Source: Phocaeicola vulgatus ATCC 8482 (GTDB lineage Bacteria > Bacteroidota > Bacteroidia > Bacteroidales > Bacteroidaceae). From it: 64,000 nucleotides of DNA. The stretch covers positions 1,302,001 to 1,366,000 of the forward strand of contig NC_009614.1 of assembly GCF_000012825.1 (NCBI RefSeq), in the 5' to 3' direction. The notes beneath the pieces were generated by a model that ran no database searches, had not been told where the DNA came from, and worked only from the letters and a program-made list of their open reading frames with translations. The translations under genes and the position numbers were made by a program. Positions 39,633 to 49,334 of the stretch are shown here, piece by piece. Position 1 is the stretch's first letter; every line of letters begins with the position of its first letter.

Positions 39633-41516
39633 ATGAAAAAACTATTACCATTGTGGATGTTCTTGCCAATATTCCTTGTTTTAGCCGCTTGTTCTGACAA
39701 CAGCGAAGATATAGACCGCTATTATGCAACTGTAAGTACTCCGAAAGTAACTACAACCACACCCACCTCGTTGACCGTCACCGCATCGGTTACAGGTGAT
39801 CTGAACCAAATAGTCAAGAAAGGCTTCTGTTACAGTGCAGCAGCTTCCGTACCGACTATCAAAGACCACGTGGTGGATGCCGATGAGAATTTCAGTGCCT
39901 CCCTCTCAACCTTGACCTCCGGTACCTCCTACTATATCCGTGCATACGTCTACTGTGACAGCCGTTATGTCTATTCAGAGGTGGTCACGGCCACCACAGA
40001 AAGCTTAAGCTTAGACGATGAACTCAAGAATTACGTGGCCCCCACCTACTCCGATGACTATACCTCGATAAGTGACTGGAGCAAACGCTCTCAATGGAAT
40101 CTTGCCAACGTACACGACCCCTCGGTTGTATTGGCCGAAGATGGTTATTATTACATGTATCAGACGGATGCTTCATACGGCAACGTCCACACCGCAGGCG
40201 GCCACTTCCACGGTCGTCGCTCCAAGGACCTTGTCAACTGGGAATACCTCGGCGGTACAATGAAGAACCTGCCCGAATGGGTAGTGCCCAAGCTCAATGA
40301 AATACGAAAAGAAATGGGACTTGCCGAAATCAATCCTAATGTTAATGACTTCGGCTATTGGGCTCCCGTAGTACGCAAGGTAAAGAACGGCCTCTATCGC
40401 ATGTACTATTCCATTGTCTGCCCCGGCACACTCAACGGTGCCAACACCTGGTCGGAGCGCGCCTTTATCGGCCTGATGGAAAACAACGATCCCTCCAACA
40501 ACGACGGATGGGTAGACAAAGGCTACGTCATCACCAATGCTTCCGACAAAGGACTTAACTTCAACGTGAAGCCGGATGATTGGGCCAATTGCTATTATAA
40601 ATGGAATGCCATCGACCCCTCTTATGTCATCACGCCCGAAGGCGAGCACTGGTTGGTCTACGGTTCATGGCATAGCGGCATAGCCGCTCTCAAGCTCAAT
40701 AGCGAAACAGGCAAGCCTGCCGAAACTTTGGGCCAACCTTGGGCTACAGGCCAAGCACCTGCCGAGTATGGTCAGTTGATCGCCACCCGCCAGACAGGTA
40801 ACCGCTGGCAAGCCAGTGAAGGTCCCGAAGTCATTTACCGCGATGGCTACTACTACCTCTTCCTTGCCTACGACGCTCTCGACGTGCCCTATAACACCCG
40901 TGTGGTCCGCTCGAAAAGCATCACCGGTCCCTACGTGGGCATTGACGGCAAAGACGTGACCGCCGGTGCCGATGCACTGCCCATAGTGACTCATCCCTAT
41001 AAGTTCAGCAAAGGCTACGGCTGGGTAGGCATCGCCCACTGCGCTATCTTCGACGATGGCAAAGACAACTGGTTCTACGCCTCACAAGGCCGTCTGCCTA
41101 AGGATGTTCCGGGCATCAACGCCAGCAACGCCATCATGATGGGGCACGTACGCAGCATCCGCTGGACGAAAGACGGTTGGCCTCTCGTAATGCCTGAACG
41201 CTACGGAGCCGTTCCCAAGGTAGCCATCACCGAAGAAGAATTGCCCGGCAATTGGGAACACATCGACCTTACATACAAATATGGAGAGCAGAGAACTTCA
41301 GCAACAATGACTCTCGCCGCCGACCACACTATCACCGAAGGTATCTGGAAAGGCAGTACGTGGAGCTATGATGCCGCCCAACAGATTCTGACTGTCAACG
41401 GAGTGGAACTTTATCTGCAACGCGAAACCGACTGGGAAGCCAGTCCGCGCACCCATACCATCGTCTATGCCGGCTATGCCAACAACAAGACGTATTGGGG
41501 AAAGAAGTCCAAATAA
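39633..41516 (+). CDS. GH43 family arabinanase-like surface lipoprotein
   Basis: This 627-residue lipoprotein (lipobox VLAACS) has an N-terminal FN3/Ig-like domain (~25-125), a five-bladed GH43 propeller with base Asp in NVHDPSVV and acid Glu in SEGPEVIYRDG, and a C-terminal beta-barrel (GNWEHIDLTYK to YWGKKSK) like that in the GH43 gene at 24,235. The pattern suggests endo-acting alpha-1,5-arabinanase. As the last gene of the susCD operon and a lipoprotein, it is probably the surface enzyme that makes the first cuts before import. GH43 also includes xylosidases, so the linkage is not certain. Confidence 0.85.
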   Translation: MKKLLPLWMFLPIFLVLAACSDNSEDIDRYYATVSTPKVTTTTPTSLTVTASVTGDLNQIVKKGFCYSAAASVPTIKDHVVDADENFSASLSTLTSGTSYYIRAYVYCDSRYVYSEVVTATTESLSLDDELKNYVAPTYSDDYTSISDWSKRSQWNLANVHDPSVVLAEDGYYYMYQTDASYGNVHTAGGHFHGRRSKDLVNWEYLGGTMKNLPEWVVPKLNEIRKEMGLAEINPNVNDFGYWAPVVRKVKNGLYRMYYSIVCPGTLNGANTWSERAFIGLMENNDPSNNDGWVDKGYVITNASDKGLNFNVKPDDWANCYYKWNAIDPSYVITPEGEHWLVYGSWHSGIAALKLNSETGKPAETLGQPWATGQAPAEYGQLIATRQTGNRWQASEGPEVIYRDGYYYLFLAYDALDVPYNTRVVRSKSITGPYVGIDGKDVTAGADALPIVTHPYKFSKGYGWVGIAHCAIFDDGKDNWFYASQGRLPKDVPGINASNAIMMGHVRSIRWTKDGWPLVMPERYGAVPKVAITEEELPGNWEHIDLTYKYGEQRTSATMTLAADHTITEGIWKGSTWSYDAAQQILTVNGVELYLQRETDWEASPRTHTIVYAGYANNKTYWGKKSK

Positions 41517-41555
41517 ACATTCCCGCTCCGCACGCAAACTTCATATAGAAACACC

Positions 41556-41606
41556 ACCACTGCCCCGTAAAACAACACCAAGGTTTATGAGGCAGTGGTC
41601 CTGTTT
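41556..41606 (+). terminator. Terminator of the susCD operon
   Basis: ACCACTGCC (41556-41564) pairs with GGCAGTGGT (41591-41599), followed by CCTGTTTTAC. A second pair, GTAAAACA with TGTTTTAC, crosses it, so alternative folds are possible. Confidence 0.6.
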
Positions 41607-41862
41607 TACAAATCAATAGCAGAGATTAAAGATCATAAACAGAAACAAGAGAAACCTATTTCATGAAAAGGAAAAAGAGTTAGGTTCCCTAATCTCCATA
41701 CAAAAAATCATCATTCTGTTCTTTTACATTCAAAGACAACCTACTTTTATTTATTACCATAAATCTCTATCCTTTAAACCAACAAACACCATTTGTAGAC
41801 AAGCAGAGGACATCAGCATCAGATTTTTTGTTAATTATTAGCCAAATACACACTTTAATTTA
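41607..41862. other. Intergenic stretch before cysS
   Basis: About 255 bp of AT-rich sequence without a credible gene; only the cysS promoter at its right end is recognisable. Confidence 0.4.
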
Positions 41863-41870
41863 TAACTTTG
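41863..41870 (+). promoter_or_regulatory. -7 element for cysS
   Basis: TAACTTTG matches TAnnTTTG, 20 bp before the cysS start codon. Confidence 0.6.
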
Positions 41871-41890
41871 CAATTCTAATAGAATGAATT

Positions 41891-43372
41891 ATGGAAAATA
41901 AACTAACCATTTACAATACATTAAGCCGTCAAAAGGAACTTTTCGTTCCCTTGCATGCCCCTCATGTAGGTATGTATGTATGCGGTCCTACCGTATATGG
42001 CGATGCCCATTTAGGACACGCACGCCCCGCCATCACGTTCGATATCCTGTTCCGTTATCTTACCCATCTGGGATACAAGGTACGTTATGTCCGTAACATT
42101 ACCGATGTCGGTCATCTGGAACACGATGCAGACGAAGGCGAAGATAAAATCGCCAAAAAGGCCCGTCTGGAGCAACTGGAACCCATGGAAGTAGTGCAAT
42201 ATTACCTCAATCGCTACCACAAGGCAATGGAAGCCTTGAATGTACTTCCACCCAGTATCGAGCCACATGCATCAGGCCATATCATTGAACAGATAGAACT
42301 GGTAGAAGAAATTCTGAAAAACGGCTATGCTTATGAAAGTGAAGGTTCCGTTTATTTCGATGTAGCAAAATACAACAAAGACCATCATTACGGCAAACTG
42401 TCCGGCCGCAACCTGGACGATGTGCTGAACACCACCCGCGAGCTGGACGGTCAAAGCGAGAAGCGCAATCCTGCCGATTTCGCCCTGTGGAAATGTGCAC
42501 AACCCGAACATATCATGCGCTGGCCCAGCCCGTGGAGTAACGGATTCCCCGGTTGGCATTGTGAATGTACCGCAATGGGTAAGAAATACCTGGGCGAGCA
42601 TTTCGATATTCATGGAGGGGGAATGGACTTAATTTTCCCACACCACGAATGTGAAATCGCACAAAGCGTGGCTTCACAAGGAGATGACATGGTTCACTAT
42701 TGGATGCACAACAACATGATTACCATTAATGGACAGAAGATGGGAAAATCATACGGCAACTTCATTAACTTGGATGAGTTCTTCCACGGTACCCACAAGT
42801 TACTGACCCAAGCCTACAGCCCCATGACCATCCGTTTCTTCATCCTTCAGGCACATTACCGCAGTACAGTGGACTTCAGTAACGAAGCATTACAAGCAGC
42901 CGAAAAAGGATTGGAACGGCTGACAGAAGCTGTGAAAGGTCTTGAACGCATCACTCCGGCAACACAAACCACCGGCATAGAGGGGGTAAAAGACTTGCGT
43001 GAAAAGTGTTATACAGCCATGAATGATGACTTGAACTCACCGATTGTCATTGCCCATCTGTTTGACGGCGCCCGTATGATTAATACGGTTCTGGACAAGA
43101 AAGCCACTATTTCCGCAGAAGATCTGGAAGAACTGAAAAGTATGTTCCATCTCTTTATGTACGAAATCCTGGGTCTGAAAGAAGAAGCCGCCAATAACGA
43201 GGCACATGAAGAGGCATACGGCAAAGTAGTAGATATGCTGCTGGAACAACGTATGAAAGCCAAAGCCAATAAAGACTGGGCTACAAGCGATAAAATCCGT
43301 GATGAGCTGGCCGCTCTTGGCTTTGAAGTGAAAGATACCAAAGACGGTTTCACATGGAAACTGAATAAATAG
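41891..43372 (+). CDS. cysS: Cysteinyl-tRNA synthetase
   Basis: This 493-residue class I synthetase charges tRNA-Cys. It has the zinc-ligand cysteine in [15 protein letters not shown] with the HIGH-type motif at its end, WHCECTAM and HHECEIAQS (further zinc ligands), and the KMSKS-type KMGKSYGN. The C-terminal anticodon-binding part ends in WKLNK. The length is normal. It stands alone between its own promoter and a repeat hairpin. Confidence 0.96.
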   Translation: MENKLTIYNTLSRQKELFVPLHAPHVGMYVCGPTVYGDAHLGHARPAITFDILFRYLTHLGYKVRYVRNITDVGHLEHDADEGEDKIAKKARLEQLEPMEVVQYYLNRYHKAMEALNVLPPSIEPHASGHIIEQIELVEEILKNGYAYESEGSVYFDVAKYNKDHHYGKLSGRNLDDVLNTTRELDGQSEKRNPADFALWKCAQPEHIMRWPSPWSNGFPGWHCECTAMGKKYLGEHFDIHGGGMDLIFPHHECEIAQSVASQGDDMVHYWMHNNMITINGQKMGKSYGNFINLDEFFHGTHKLLTQAYSPMTIRFFILQAHYRSTVDFSNEALQAAEKGLERLTEAVKGLERITPATQTTGIEGVKDLREKCYTAMNDDLNSPIVIAHLFDGARMINTVLDKKATISAEDLEELKSMFHLFMYEILGLKEEAANNEAHEEAYGKVVDMLLEQRMKAKANKDWATSDKIRDELAALGFEVKDTKDGFTWKLNK

Positions 43373-43396
43373 AATACATAGAGCGACACTATATTT

Positions 43397-43489
43397 TTCA
43401 CCACAGACTATACAGATTCACACAGATTACCCACCTGACAATCAATGATTTAAGAAGCATCTGCGTTTATTTGTATAATCTGTGGTGAA
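43397..43489. repeat. CACAGATT-type inverted repeat after cysS
   Basis: TTCACCACAGACTATACAGATT on the left is mirrored by TATAATCTGTGGTGAA on the right, with an extra CACAGATTA copy inside. It resembles short ACCACAGATTACACAGAT repeats I associate with Bacteroides intergenic regions. It may work as a terminator for cysS or as a REP-like element. Confidence 0.55.
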
Positions 43490-43554
43490 CCTTTCAGATA
43501 ACCATCAAAACTGAAAAATCTCCCTTCGGATGGTAATACTTATTTTTAAATAAC

Positions 43555-43562
43555 TATTTTTG
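43555..43562 (+). promoter_or_regulatory. -7 element of the aryl-polyene-type cluster
   Basis: TATTTTTG fits TAnnTTTG and lies 36 bp before the ammonia-lyase start at 43599. An upstream in-frame TTG at 43560 overlaps it and so cannot be the start. Confidence 0.55.
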
Positions 43563-43598
43563 CGGAAATTATACAAAACTGCTTATCACACCAATCCA

Positions 43599-45131
43599 AT
43601 GCTAGCTGAGAATAAGATAACTTTAGCGTCCCTGTATAAGATTTTGTTTGAAGAAGAGCCACTGACACTCTCCGACCAATGTATGCAAAAATTGGAAGAG
43701 AGTTTCCATTTTCTGAAAACATTCTCCAACGACAAGATCATCTATGGCATCAATACCGGCTTTGGACCGATGGCCCAATACCGTATTGAAGATGAATCCT
43801 TGTCACAATTACAGTATAATATCATCCGCAGCCATGCCACCGGAGCAGGGCAACCCCTTCCGGAACTCTATGTCAAAGCTGCCATGATAGCGCGTCTCTA
43901 TACTTTTCTGCAAGGAAAATCCGGCGTACATAAAGAACTGGCATTGCTCATTACCGAGTTTATCAACCGGGGGATTACTCCATACGTACCCGAACACGGC
44001 AGTGTAGGGGCCAGTGGCGATTTGGTACAGCTTGCCCATATCGCCCTCACCCTGATTGGAGAAGGAGAGGTCTTTTACCAAGGCAAGAAAAGAGATACGG
44101 CATCCGTTTTGGCGGAAAACGGATTGCAACCCTTCAAAATGCATATCCGCGAAGGGCTTTCAGTGACCAACGGCACTTCGGTAATGACAGGTATAGGCAT
44201 TGTCAACCTGATTTATGCCCGCCAACTGATGCATTGGGCAGTAGGCGCATCGGTCATGATGAATGAAATTGCCGCCTCGTACGATGATTTCATGTCTGAA
44301 CCGCTGAACGAAGCCAAACGGCATGAAGGACAGCAAGAGATAGCCCGCATGATGCGCCAATGGGTGGAAGGCAGCCAATGTGTACGCAAAAGAGAGAATG
44401 AACTTTACAACGGAAAACACGAAGAGAAAATCTTCACCCATAAGGTTCAACCCTATTATTCGTTGCGTTGCATTCCGCAGATTCTAGGACCGGTTTATGA
44501 TGAATTGCTCAATGCCGAAAAAGTATTGATAAACGAAATAAATTCAGCCTGTGACAACCCGATAGTGGACCCCGACACGCAAAACGTGTATCATGGCGGT
44601 AACTTTCACGGAGATTACGTTTCTTTTGAAATGGATAAACTGAAAATAGCGGTCACCAAACTGGCCATGCTTGCCGAACGGCAGATCAATTACTTGTTTC
44701 ACGACCGCATCAACGGCATTCTGCCCCCCTTTGTCAATATGGGAGTGCTGGGATTGAACTATGGTTTGCAGGCGTCACAATTTACCGCGACTTCTACCAC
44801 AGCGGAGTGCCAGACTTTGTCCAATCCGATGTATGTGCATAGCATCCCCAACAACAATGACAATCAGGATATTGTAAGCATGGGAACCAATTCCGCACTG
44901 CTGGCAAAAACAGTCATAGAAAATGCTTATCAGGTGATGGCTATCCTGATGATGGGTATTGTACAAGCTGTAGACTGTTTGGAAATAGCCGGTCGGCTAA
45001 GCCCCCGGTCACAACAAGTATATAAAGAGATACGAGCATTTTTTCCTGTGTTCCGGGAAGATACGCCTAAATATAAAGAGATAGAAAGAATGATGGTATA
45101 TCTTAAAAAAGGGAGGTTGCAAGAAAAATGA
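43599..45131 (+). CDS. Aromatic amino acid ammonia-lyase, probably tyrosine ammonia-lyase
   Basis: The 510-residue enzyme of the HAL/PAL/TAL family removes ammonia from an aromatic amino acid with a self-formed MIO group; the Ala138-Ser139-Gly140 triad that makes it is in VGASGDLV. The selectivity pair reads Ser78-His79 (IIRSHATGAG), which is histidase-like, but the same pair occurs in the flexirubin-cluster tyrosine lyase of Flavobacterium johnsoniae, and long stretches such as NVYHGGNFHGDY and HSIPNNNDNQDIVSMG look like that enzyme. In this cluster it would supply 4-coumarate as the aryl starter. No other hut genes are nearby. The next gene overlaps it by four bases. Confidence 0.85.
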   Translation: MLAENKITLASLYKILFEEEPLTLSDQCMQKLEESFHFLKTFSNDKIIYGINTGFGPMAQYRIEDESLSQLQYNIIRSHATGAGQPLPELYVKAAMIARLYTFLQGKSGVHKELALLITEFINRGITPYVPEHGSVGASGDLVQLAHIALTLIGEGEVFYQGKKRDTASVLAENGLQPFKMHIREGLSVTNGTSVMTGIGIVNLIYARQLMHWAVGASVMMNEIAASYDDFMSEPLNEAKRHEGQQEIARMMRQWVEGSQCVRKRENELYNGKHEEKIFTHKVQPYYSLRCIPQILGPVYDELLNAEKVLINEINSACDNPIVDPDTQNVYHGGNFHGDYVSFEMDKLKIAVTKLAMLAERQINYLFHDRINGILPPFVNMGVLGLNYGLQASQFTATSTTAECQTLSNPMYVHSIPNNNDNQDIVSMGTNSALLAKTVIENAYQVMAILMMGIVQAVDCLEIAGRLSPRSQQVYKEIRAFFPVFREDTPKYKEIERMMVYLKKGRLQEK

Positions 45132-45856
45132 AATACGCACTAGTAACAGGAGGAAGCCGGGGCATCGGACGGGCTGTATGTCTGAAACTGGCCGAAATGG
45201 GATATCATATACTGATAAACTACCAAAACAACGATACGGAAGCCGAAGCCACCCTGCAACAGATACGGGAACAAGGCTCGGACGGCGAACTGATGAAATT
45301 TGACGTGACAGACGCAGTAGCCACACACGCCGCACTGAACGGCTGGATGGAGAAGCATCCCGATACCTACATTGAGGTACTGGTGAACAATGCCGGTATA
45401 CGCCGTGACAACCTGATGCTGTGGATGGAACAGGATGAATGGAGCCGGGTGTTGGATATCAGCCTGAACGGTTTCTTCAACGTCACCCAACCCTTGCTGA
45501 AAAATATGCTGGTAAAGCGATTCGGACGTATCATCAACATCGTTTCCCTGTCGGGTATCAAAGGAATGCCGGGACAAACCAACTATTCGGCAGCCAAAGG
45601 CGGAATGATAGCCGCCACCAAAGCACTGGCACAGGAAGTGGCCAGAAAACACGTGACGGTGAACGCCGTAGCACCGGGATTTATCCGCACGGATATGACC
45701 AACGGCATTGATGAAAATGAATGGAAAAAACAGATACCGGCAGGACGGTTCGGCGAACCCGGAGAAGTAGCCGCACTGGTAGGCTTCCTGGCATCGGAAC
45801 AAGCCTCCTATATCACCGGAGAAGTAATTTCCATCAATGGAGGAATCTATACATAA
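45128..45856 (+). CDS. FabG-like 3-oxoacyl-ACP reductase
   Basis: A 242-residue short-chain dehydrogenase with the NADPH-binding GGSRGIGRAV near the start, NNAGIRRD, and the catalytic Ser and Tyr-x3-Lys in SLSGIKG and NYSAAKGG. It reduces 3-oxoacyl-ACP intermediates. Its start overlaps the ammonia-lyase stop as ATGA. In aryl polyene clusters this enzyme serves the dedicated polyene chain-building system. Confidence 0.9.
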   Translation: MKYALVTGGSRGIGRAVCLKLAEMGYHILINYQNNDTEAEATLQQIREQGSDGELMKFDVTDAVATHAALNGWMEKHPDTYIEVLVNNAGIRRDNLMLWMEQDEWSRVLDISLNGFFNVTQPLLKNMLVKRFGRIINIVSLSGIKGMPGQTNYSAAKGGMIAATKALAQEVARKHVTVNAVAPGFIRTDMTNGIDENEWKKQIPAGRFGEPGEVAALVGFLASEQASYITGEVISINGGIYT

Positions 45857-45863
45857 GCAGAAG

Positions 45864-47093
45864 ATGAGAAGAGTAGTGATTACAGGCATGGGTATTTATT
45901 CGTGCATAGGCAAGAACCAAGATGAGGTGAAAGACTCTTTGTTCCAAGGGCGTTCAGGCATCGGCATCGATCCGGCACGTAAAGAGATGGGGTATTTTTC
46001 CGCATTGACAGGACTTGTCGAACGTCCTGATTTAAAGAAGTTATTGGACCGCAAAAAGAGGCATAGCCTCGCCGAACAGGGAGAATATGCCTATATGGCT
46101 ACCTTGGAGGCATTCCGTCAGGCACAAATAGACGAGGAGTTTTTATTAAATCATGAAGTAGGCATATTGTATGGAAATGACAGTAGCGCCGCTCCGGTAA
46201 TCGAGGCCATTGATGTCATTCGTGCCAAGAAGAATACGGCTATGGTGGGCTCCGGTTCTATCTTCCAGTCCATGAACTCTACGATTACCATGAACCTTTC
46301 GGTTATTTTCCATTTGAAGGGAATTAATTTTACCATATCGGGAGCTTGTGCCAGCGGTTCACACGCCATCGGCATGGCGTATATGCTTATCAAATCGGGA
46401 CTTCAGGACTGCATTCTGTGCGGAGGAGCACAAGAGGTAAATCCTTACTCCGTGGGTAGTTTCGACGGATTGGGCGCGTTCTCCACCCGTGAGGACGAAC
46501 CGGAAAAGGCATCGCGCCCCTTTGACAAGGGACGGGACGGTTTGGTACCCAGCGGAGGAGGCGCCAGCCTGGTACTCGAAAGTTATGAATCAGCCGTAAG
46601 GCGCGGAGCTACTATTCTGGCAGAAGTCATAGGATACGGTTTTTCATCCAACGGAGATCATATTTCCGTACCGAATGTGGACGGTCCCAGACGCTCTTTA
46701 CAGATGGCAATCAACGATGCGGGCATTCCCTTGGAAGAAATCCAATATATCAATGCACACGCCACTTCCACCCCCGTGGGAGATTTGAATGAGGCAAAAG
46801 CCATAGCGGAAGTGTTCGGAAACCATCGGCCCTATGTCACATCCACCAAGTCACAAACCGGACATGAGATGTGGATGGCAGGCGCCAGTGAAGTCATTTA
46901 TTCCATCTTGATGATGAATAACGGATTTATCGCTCCTAATCTCAATTTTGAAGAACCCGATGAAGCCTCTGCTCTGCTGAACATCCCCTCCCGGAGGATA
47001 GAAACGGAATTTGACACCTTCTTGTCCAACTCATTCGGATTCGGAGGAACCAATTCCTCACTGATTATCCGTAAATTTAAAGAAAACAATTAA
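45864..47093 (+). CDS. Beta-ketoacyl-ACP synthase (FabF/FabB-like)
   Basis: A 409-residue ketosynthase with a complete Cys-His-His active site: Cys in SGACASGS, His in NAHATSTP and His in KSQTGHEMWMAGAS. It should condense malonyl-ACP with the growing chain. The start at 45864 (MRRVVITGMG) is preferred; an in-frame ATG at 45837 lies inside the preceding gene. An ACP gene follows 21 bp later. Confidence 0.9.
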   Translation: MRRVVITGMGIYSCIGKNQDEVKDSLFQGRSGIGIDPARKEMGYFSALTGLVERPDLKKLLDRKKRHSLAEQGEYAYMATLEAFRQAQIDEEFLLNHEVGILYGNDSSAAPVIEAIDVIRAKKNTAMVGSGSIFQSMNSTITMNLSVIFHLKGINFTISGACASGSHAIGMAYMLIKSGLQDCILCGGAQEVNPYSVGSFDGLGAFSTREDEPEKASRPFDKGRDGLVPSGGGASLVLESYESAVRRGATILAEVIGYGFSSNGDHISVPNVDGPRRSLQMAINDAGIPLEEIQYINAHATSTPVGDLNEAKAIAEVFGNHRPYVTSTKSQTGHEMWMAGASEVIYSILMMNNGFIAPNLNFEEPDEASALLNIPSRRIETEFDTFLSNSFGFGGTNSSLIIRKFKENN

Positions 47094-47114
47094 TTCAAAC
47101 CAATATATAAATTT

Positions 47115-47366
47115 ATGACCAACGAAGAAATCATCGAAAAGATCAGAACCACCCTGGCCGAAGAATTTGAGATTGATGTAGAACAGATCCAACCGGACGC
47201 ACCCTTGATGCAAACCTTGGAATTGGATAGCCTTGACCTGGTGGATATGGTAGTACTGATTGACAAGAATTTCGGTTTCACCGTTACAGCCAAAGATTTT
47301 GCCGGTATCAAAACCTTCCAGGATTTCTATAATCTGGTAATTTCACATATGCAAAAAGAAGACTGA
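47115..47366 (+). CDS. Acyl carrier protein
   Basis: This 83-residue acidic protein has the phosphopantetheine-attachment serine in LELDSLDLVD. It carries acyl intermediates for the cluster's ketosynthases and is distinct from the housekeeping ACP by its context. The stop overlaps the next start (TGATG). Confidence 0.92.
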   Translation: MTNEEIIEKIRTTLAEEFEIDVEQIQPDAPLMQTLELDSLDLVDMVVLIDKNFGFTVTAKDFAGIKTFQDFYNLVISHMQKED

Positions 47367-48250
47367 TGTCCGAAACATGGAAAGGTAAGACAAGAGGAGG
47401 CACATTCGGATACATGTTCTTTATCTACATGATCCGCTGTCTGGGGATAACTGCGGCCTACGGCTTCCTGGCATTGGTCGTCCTCTACTTCATACCTTTC
47501 GCACCGAAAGCAACGGGCAATACTTGGAGTTACGCACGGAACAGGCTGAAATACGGACGGCTGAAATCCGTCGCACTGCTCCTGAAAAACTATTACCGGC
47601 TGGGACAAATATTGATTGACAAAGTGGCCATCGGCAACGGAATGACCGGCAAGTATCATTTCAAGTTTGAGAACTATCAGGCATTTTTAGACGTACTAAA
47701 CGGAAACACCGGAGTAATTATGATTGGCGCCCATGTGGGCAACTGGGAAATAGGCGCTCCTTTCTTCGATGAATATGGCAAAAAGATCAATATCGTCATG
47801 TTTGATGCCGAACACAAGCGGATAAAGGAGATTTTGGAAAAGAACGCCTCTACGCGAGACTACAAAATAATTCCGGTGAATGAAGACAGCCTGACACATG
47901 TATTCCGCATCACGGAAGCGCTGGACCGCCGGGAGTATGTCTGCTTTCAGGGAGACCGCTATCTGAATAAAGAGAAATTACTCACGACTTCTTTCATGGG
48001 AAAAGAAGCCAAATTTCCGATGGGCCCTTTCCTGCTGGCTTCGAAGTTAAAAGTACCCGTCGTATTCTATTTTGCCATGCGTGAAGCCCAAAGAACGTAT
48101 CGTTTCCATTTCTTTATAGCCGAGACAGTAGTACGGACGAAAGAGAAACGGGCCGAACAGGCATTATTGGAGCAATATACACAAACGCTGGAAAAGATTG
48201 TCCGGCAGTATCCGGAACAATGGTTCAATTACTACCCGTTCTGGACATAA
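47366..48250 (+). CDS. LpxL/HtrB-like lysophospholipid acyltransferase
   Basis: A 294-residue acyltransferase with an N-terminal membrane segment (~15-45) and the HX4E-type catalytic motif in GAHVGNWEIG, followed by FQGDRYLN and the MGPFLLASKLKVPVV stretch. Related enzymes acylate lipid A; here it probably transfers the aryl-polyene chain, or an ordinary acyl chain, to a lipid or sugar acceptor at the inner membrane. The acceptor cannot be read from sequence. Confidence 0.85.
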   Translation: MSETWKGKTRGGTFGYMFFIYMIRCLGITAAYGFLALVVLYFIPFAPKATGNTWSYARNRLKYGRLKSVALLLKNYYRLGQILIDKVAIGNGMTGKYHFKFENYQAFLDVLNGNTGVIMIGAHVGNWEIGAPFFDEYGKKINIVMFDAEHKRIKEILEKNASTRDYKIIPVNEDSLTHVFRITEALDRREYVCFQGDRYLNKEKLLTTSFMGKEAKFPMGPFLLASKLKVPVVFYFAMREAQRTYRFHFFIAETVVRTKEKRAEQALLEQYTQTLEKIVRQYPEQWFNYYPFWT

Positions 48251-48263
48251 AAATAAATCTGGT

Positions 48264-49334
48264 ATGATGCATAAAAGATATACAAAAGAACAATGTACGG
48301 CTGCCGAAGCGCAAAGACTGGCACAAGAGATAGCTTTCGGTCCTGTGGTATTCCAAGTATCGCGCCTGATGTTGAAATTCGGAATTTTCCAATTATTGTC
48401 CGGCAAACGGGAAGGATATACGCTGCAAGAAATCAGCGGGCGGACCGGACTGACACGCTATGCGGCACAAGTATTACTGGAAGCATCGCTGACCATCGGA
48501 ACCATCCTGTTGGAAGAAGACCGTTATGTACTGGCCAAGGCAGGCTGGTTTCTGCTGAACGATAAAATGGCTCGTGTCAATATGGAATTCAATCACGATG
48601 TGAACTATCAAGGATTGTTCCATCTGGAAGAAGCTCTTTTAAACGGGCGTCCGGAAGGATTGAAAGTATTCGGAGAATGGCCTACCATTTACGAAGGTCT
48701 GTCCCAATTGCCGGAACAGGTACAGAAAAGCTGGTTCGGCTTTGATCATTTCTATTCGGACCAGTCATTCGGCAAAGCATTGGAAATCGTGTTCAGCCAT
48801 CACCCGAAACGCTTGCTCGATATTGGCGGGAATACCGGCAAATGGGCCACACAATGCGTACAATATAATAAGGAAGTGGAAGTAACCATCGTGGACCTGC
48901 CTCAACAACTGGAAATGATGAGAAAGCAAACGGCCGGTTTGTCCGGTAGTGAACGCATACACGGTCACGGCGCCAATCTGCTGGATCGGGACGTGCCCTT
49001 TCCCACGGGTTTTGACGCTGTATGGATGAGCCAGTTTCTGGACTGCTTCTCGGAAGAAGAAGTCATCAGCATCCTGACCCGTGTGGCACAATCCATCGGC
49101 AAAGACAGCAAAGTCTATATTATGGAAACATTATGGGATCGCCAACGGTATGAAACAGCATCTTATTGCCTGACACAAATCAGCCTCTACTTTACAGCAA
49201 TGGCCAACGGCAACAGTAAGATGTTCCATTCGGATGACCTGATCCGCTGCATTGAAAATGCCGGATTGGAAGTGGAAGAAATTCAAGATAACATAGGACT
49301 GGGACACAGTATCCTGCAATGCAGACTGAAATGA
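48264..49334 (+). CDS. SAM-dependent O-methyltransferase
   Basis: A 356-residue protein of the plant-type/antibiotic O-methyltransferase family. An N-terminal winged-helix dimerisation domain (about residues 40-110) precedes the Rossmann domain with the SAM motif LLDIGGNTGKWA and VDLPQQLEMM. It may methylate the aryl head-group hydroxyl. The start at 48264 follows the previous stop by 13 bp; an upstream in-frame ATG lies inside the acyltransferase gene. The stop overlaps the next start as ATGA. Confidence 0.85.
   Translation: MMHKRYTKEQCTAAEAQRLAQEIAFGPVVFQVSRLMLKFGIFQLLSGKREGYTLQEISGRTGLTRYAAQVLLEASLTIGTILLEEDRYVLAKAGWFLLNDKMARVNMEFNHDVNYQGLFHLEEALLNGRPEGLKVFGEWPTIYEGLSQLPEQVQKSWFGFDHFYSDQSFGKALEIVFSHHPKRLLDIGGNTGKWATQCVQYNKEVEVTIVDLPQQLEMMRKQTAGLSGSERIHGHGANLLDRDVPFPTGFDAVWMSQFLDCFSEEEVISILTRVAQSIGKDSKVYIMETLWDRQRYETASYCLTQISLYFTAMANGNSKMFHSDDLIRCIENAGLEVEEIQDNIGLGHSILQCRLK

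Noticed and set aside
43560..43598. Upstream TTG start of the ammonia-lyase
   Set aside because: It overlaps the -7 element TATTTTTG, and the family alignment starts at MLAENKIT (43599).
43599..45131. Histidine utilisation gene (hutH)
   Set aside because: No hutU, hutI or formiminotransferase genes are near; the tight coupling with fatty-acid-type genes and similarity to flexirubin-cluster lyases favour tyrosine.
45140..45889. Minus-strand 249-residue open frame
   Set aside because: It is opposite the FabG-like gene, which has all catalytic motifs on the plus strand.
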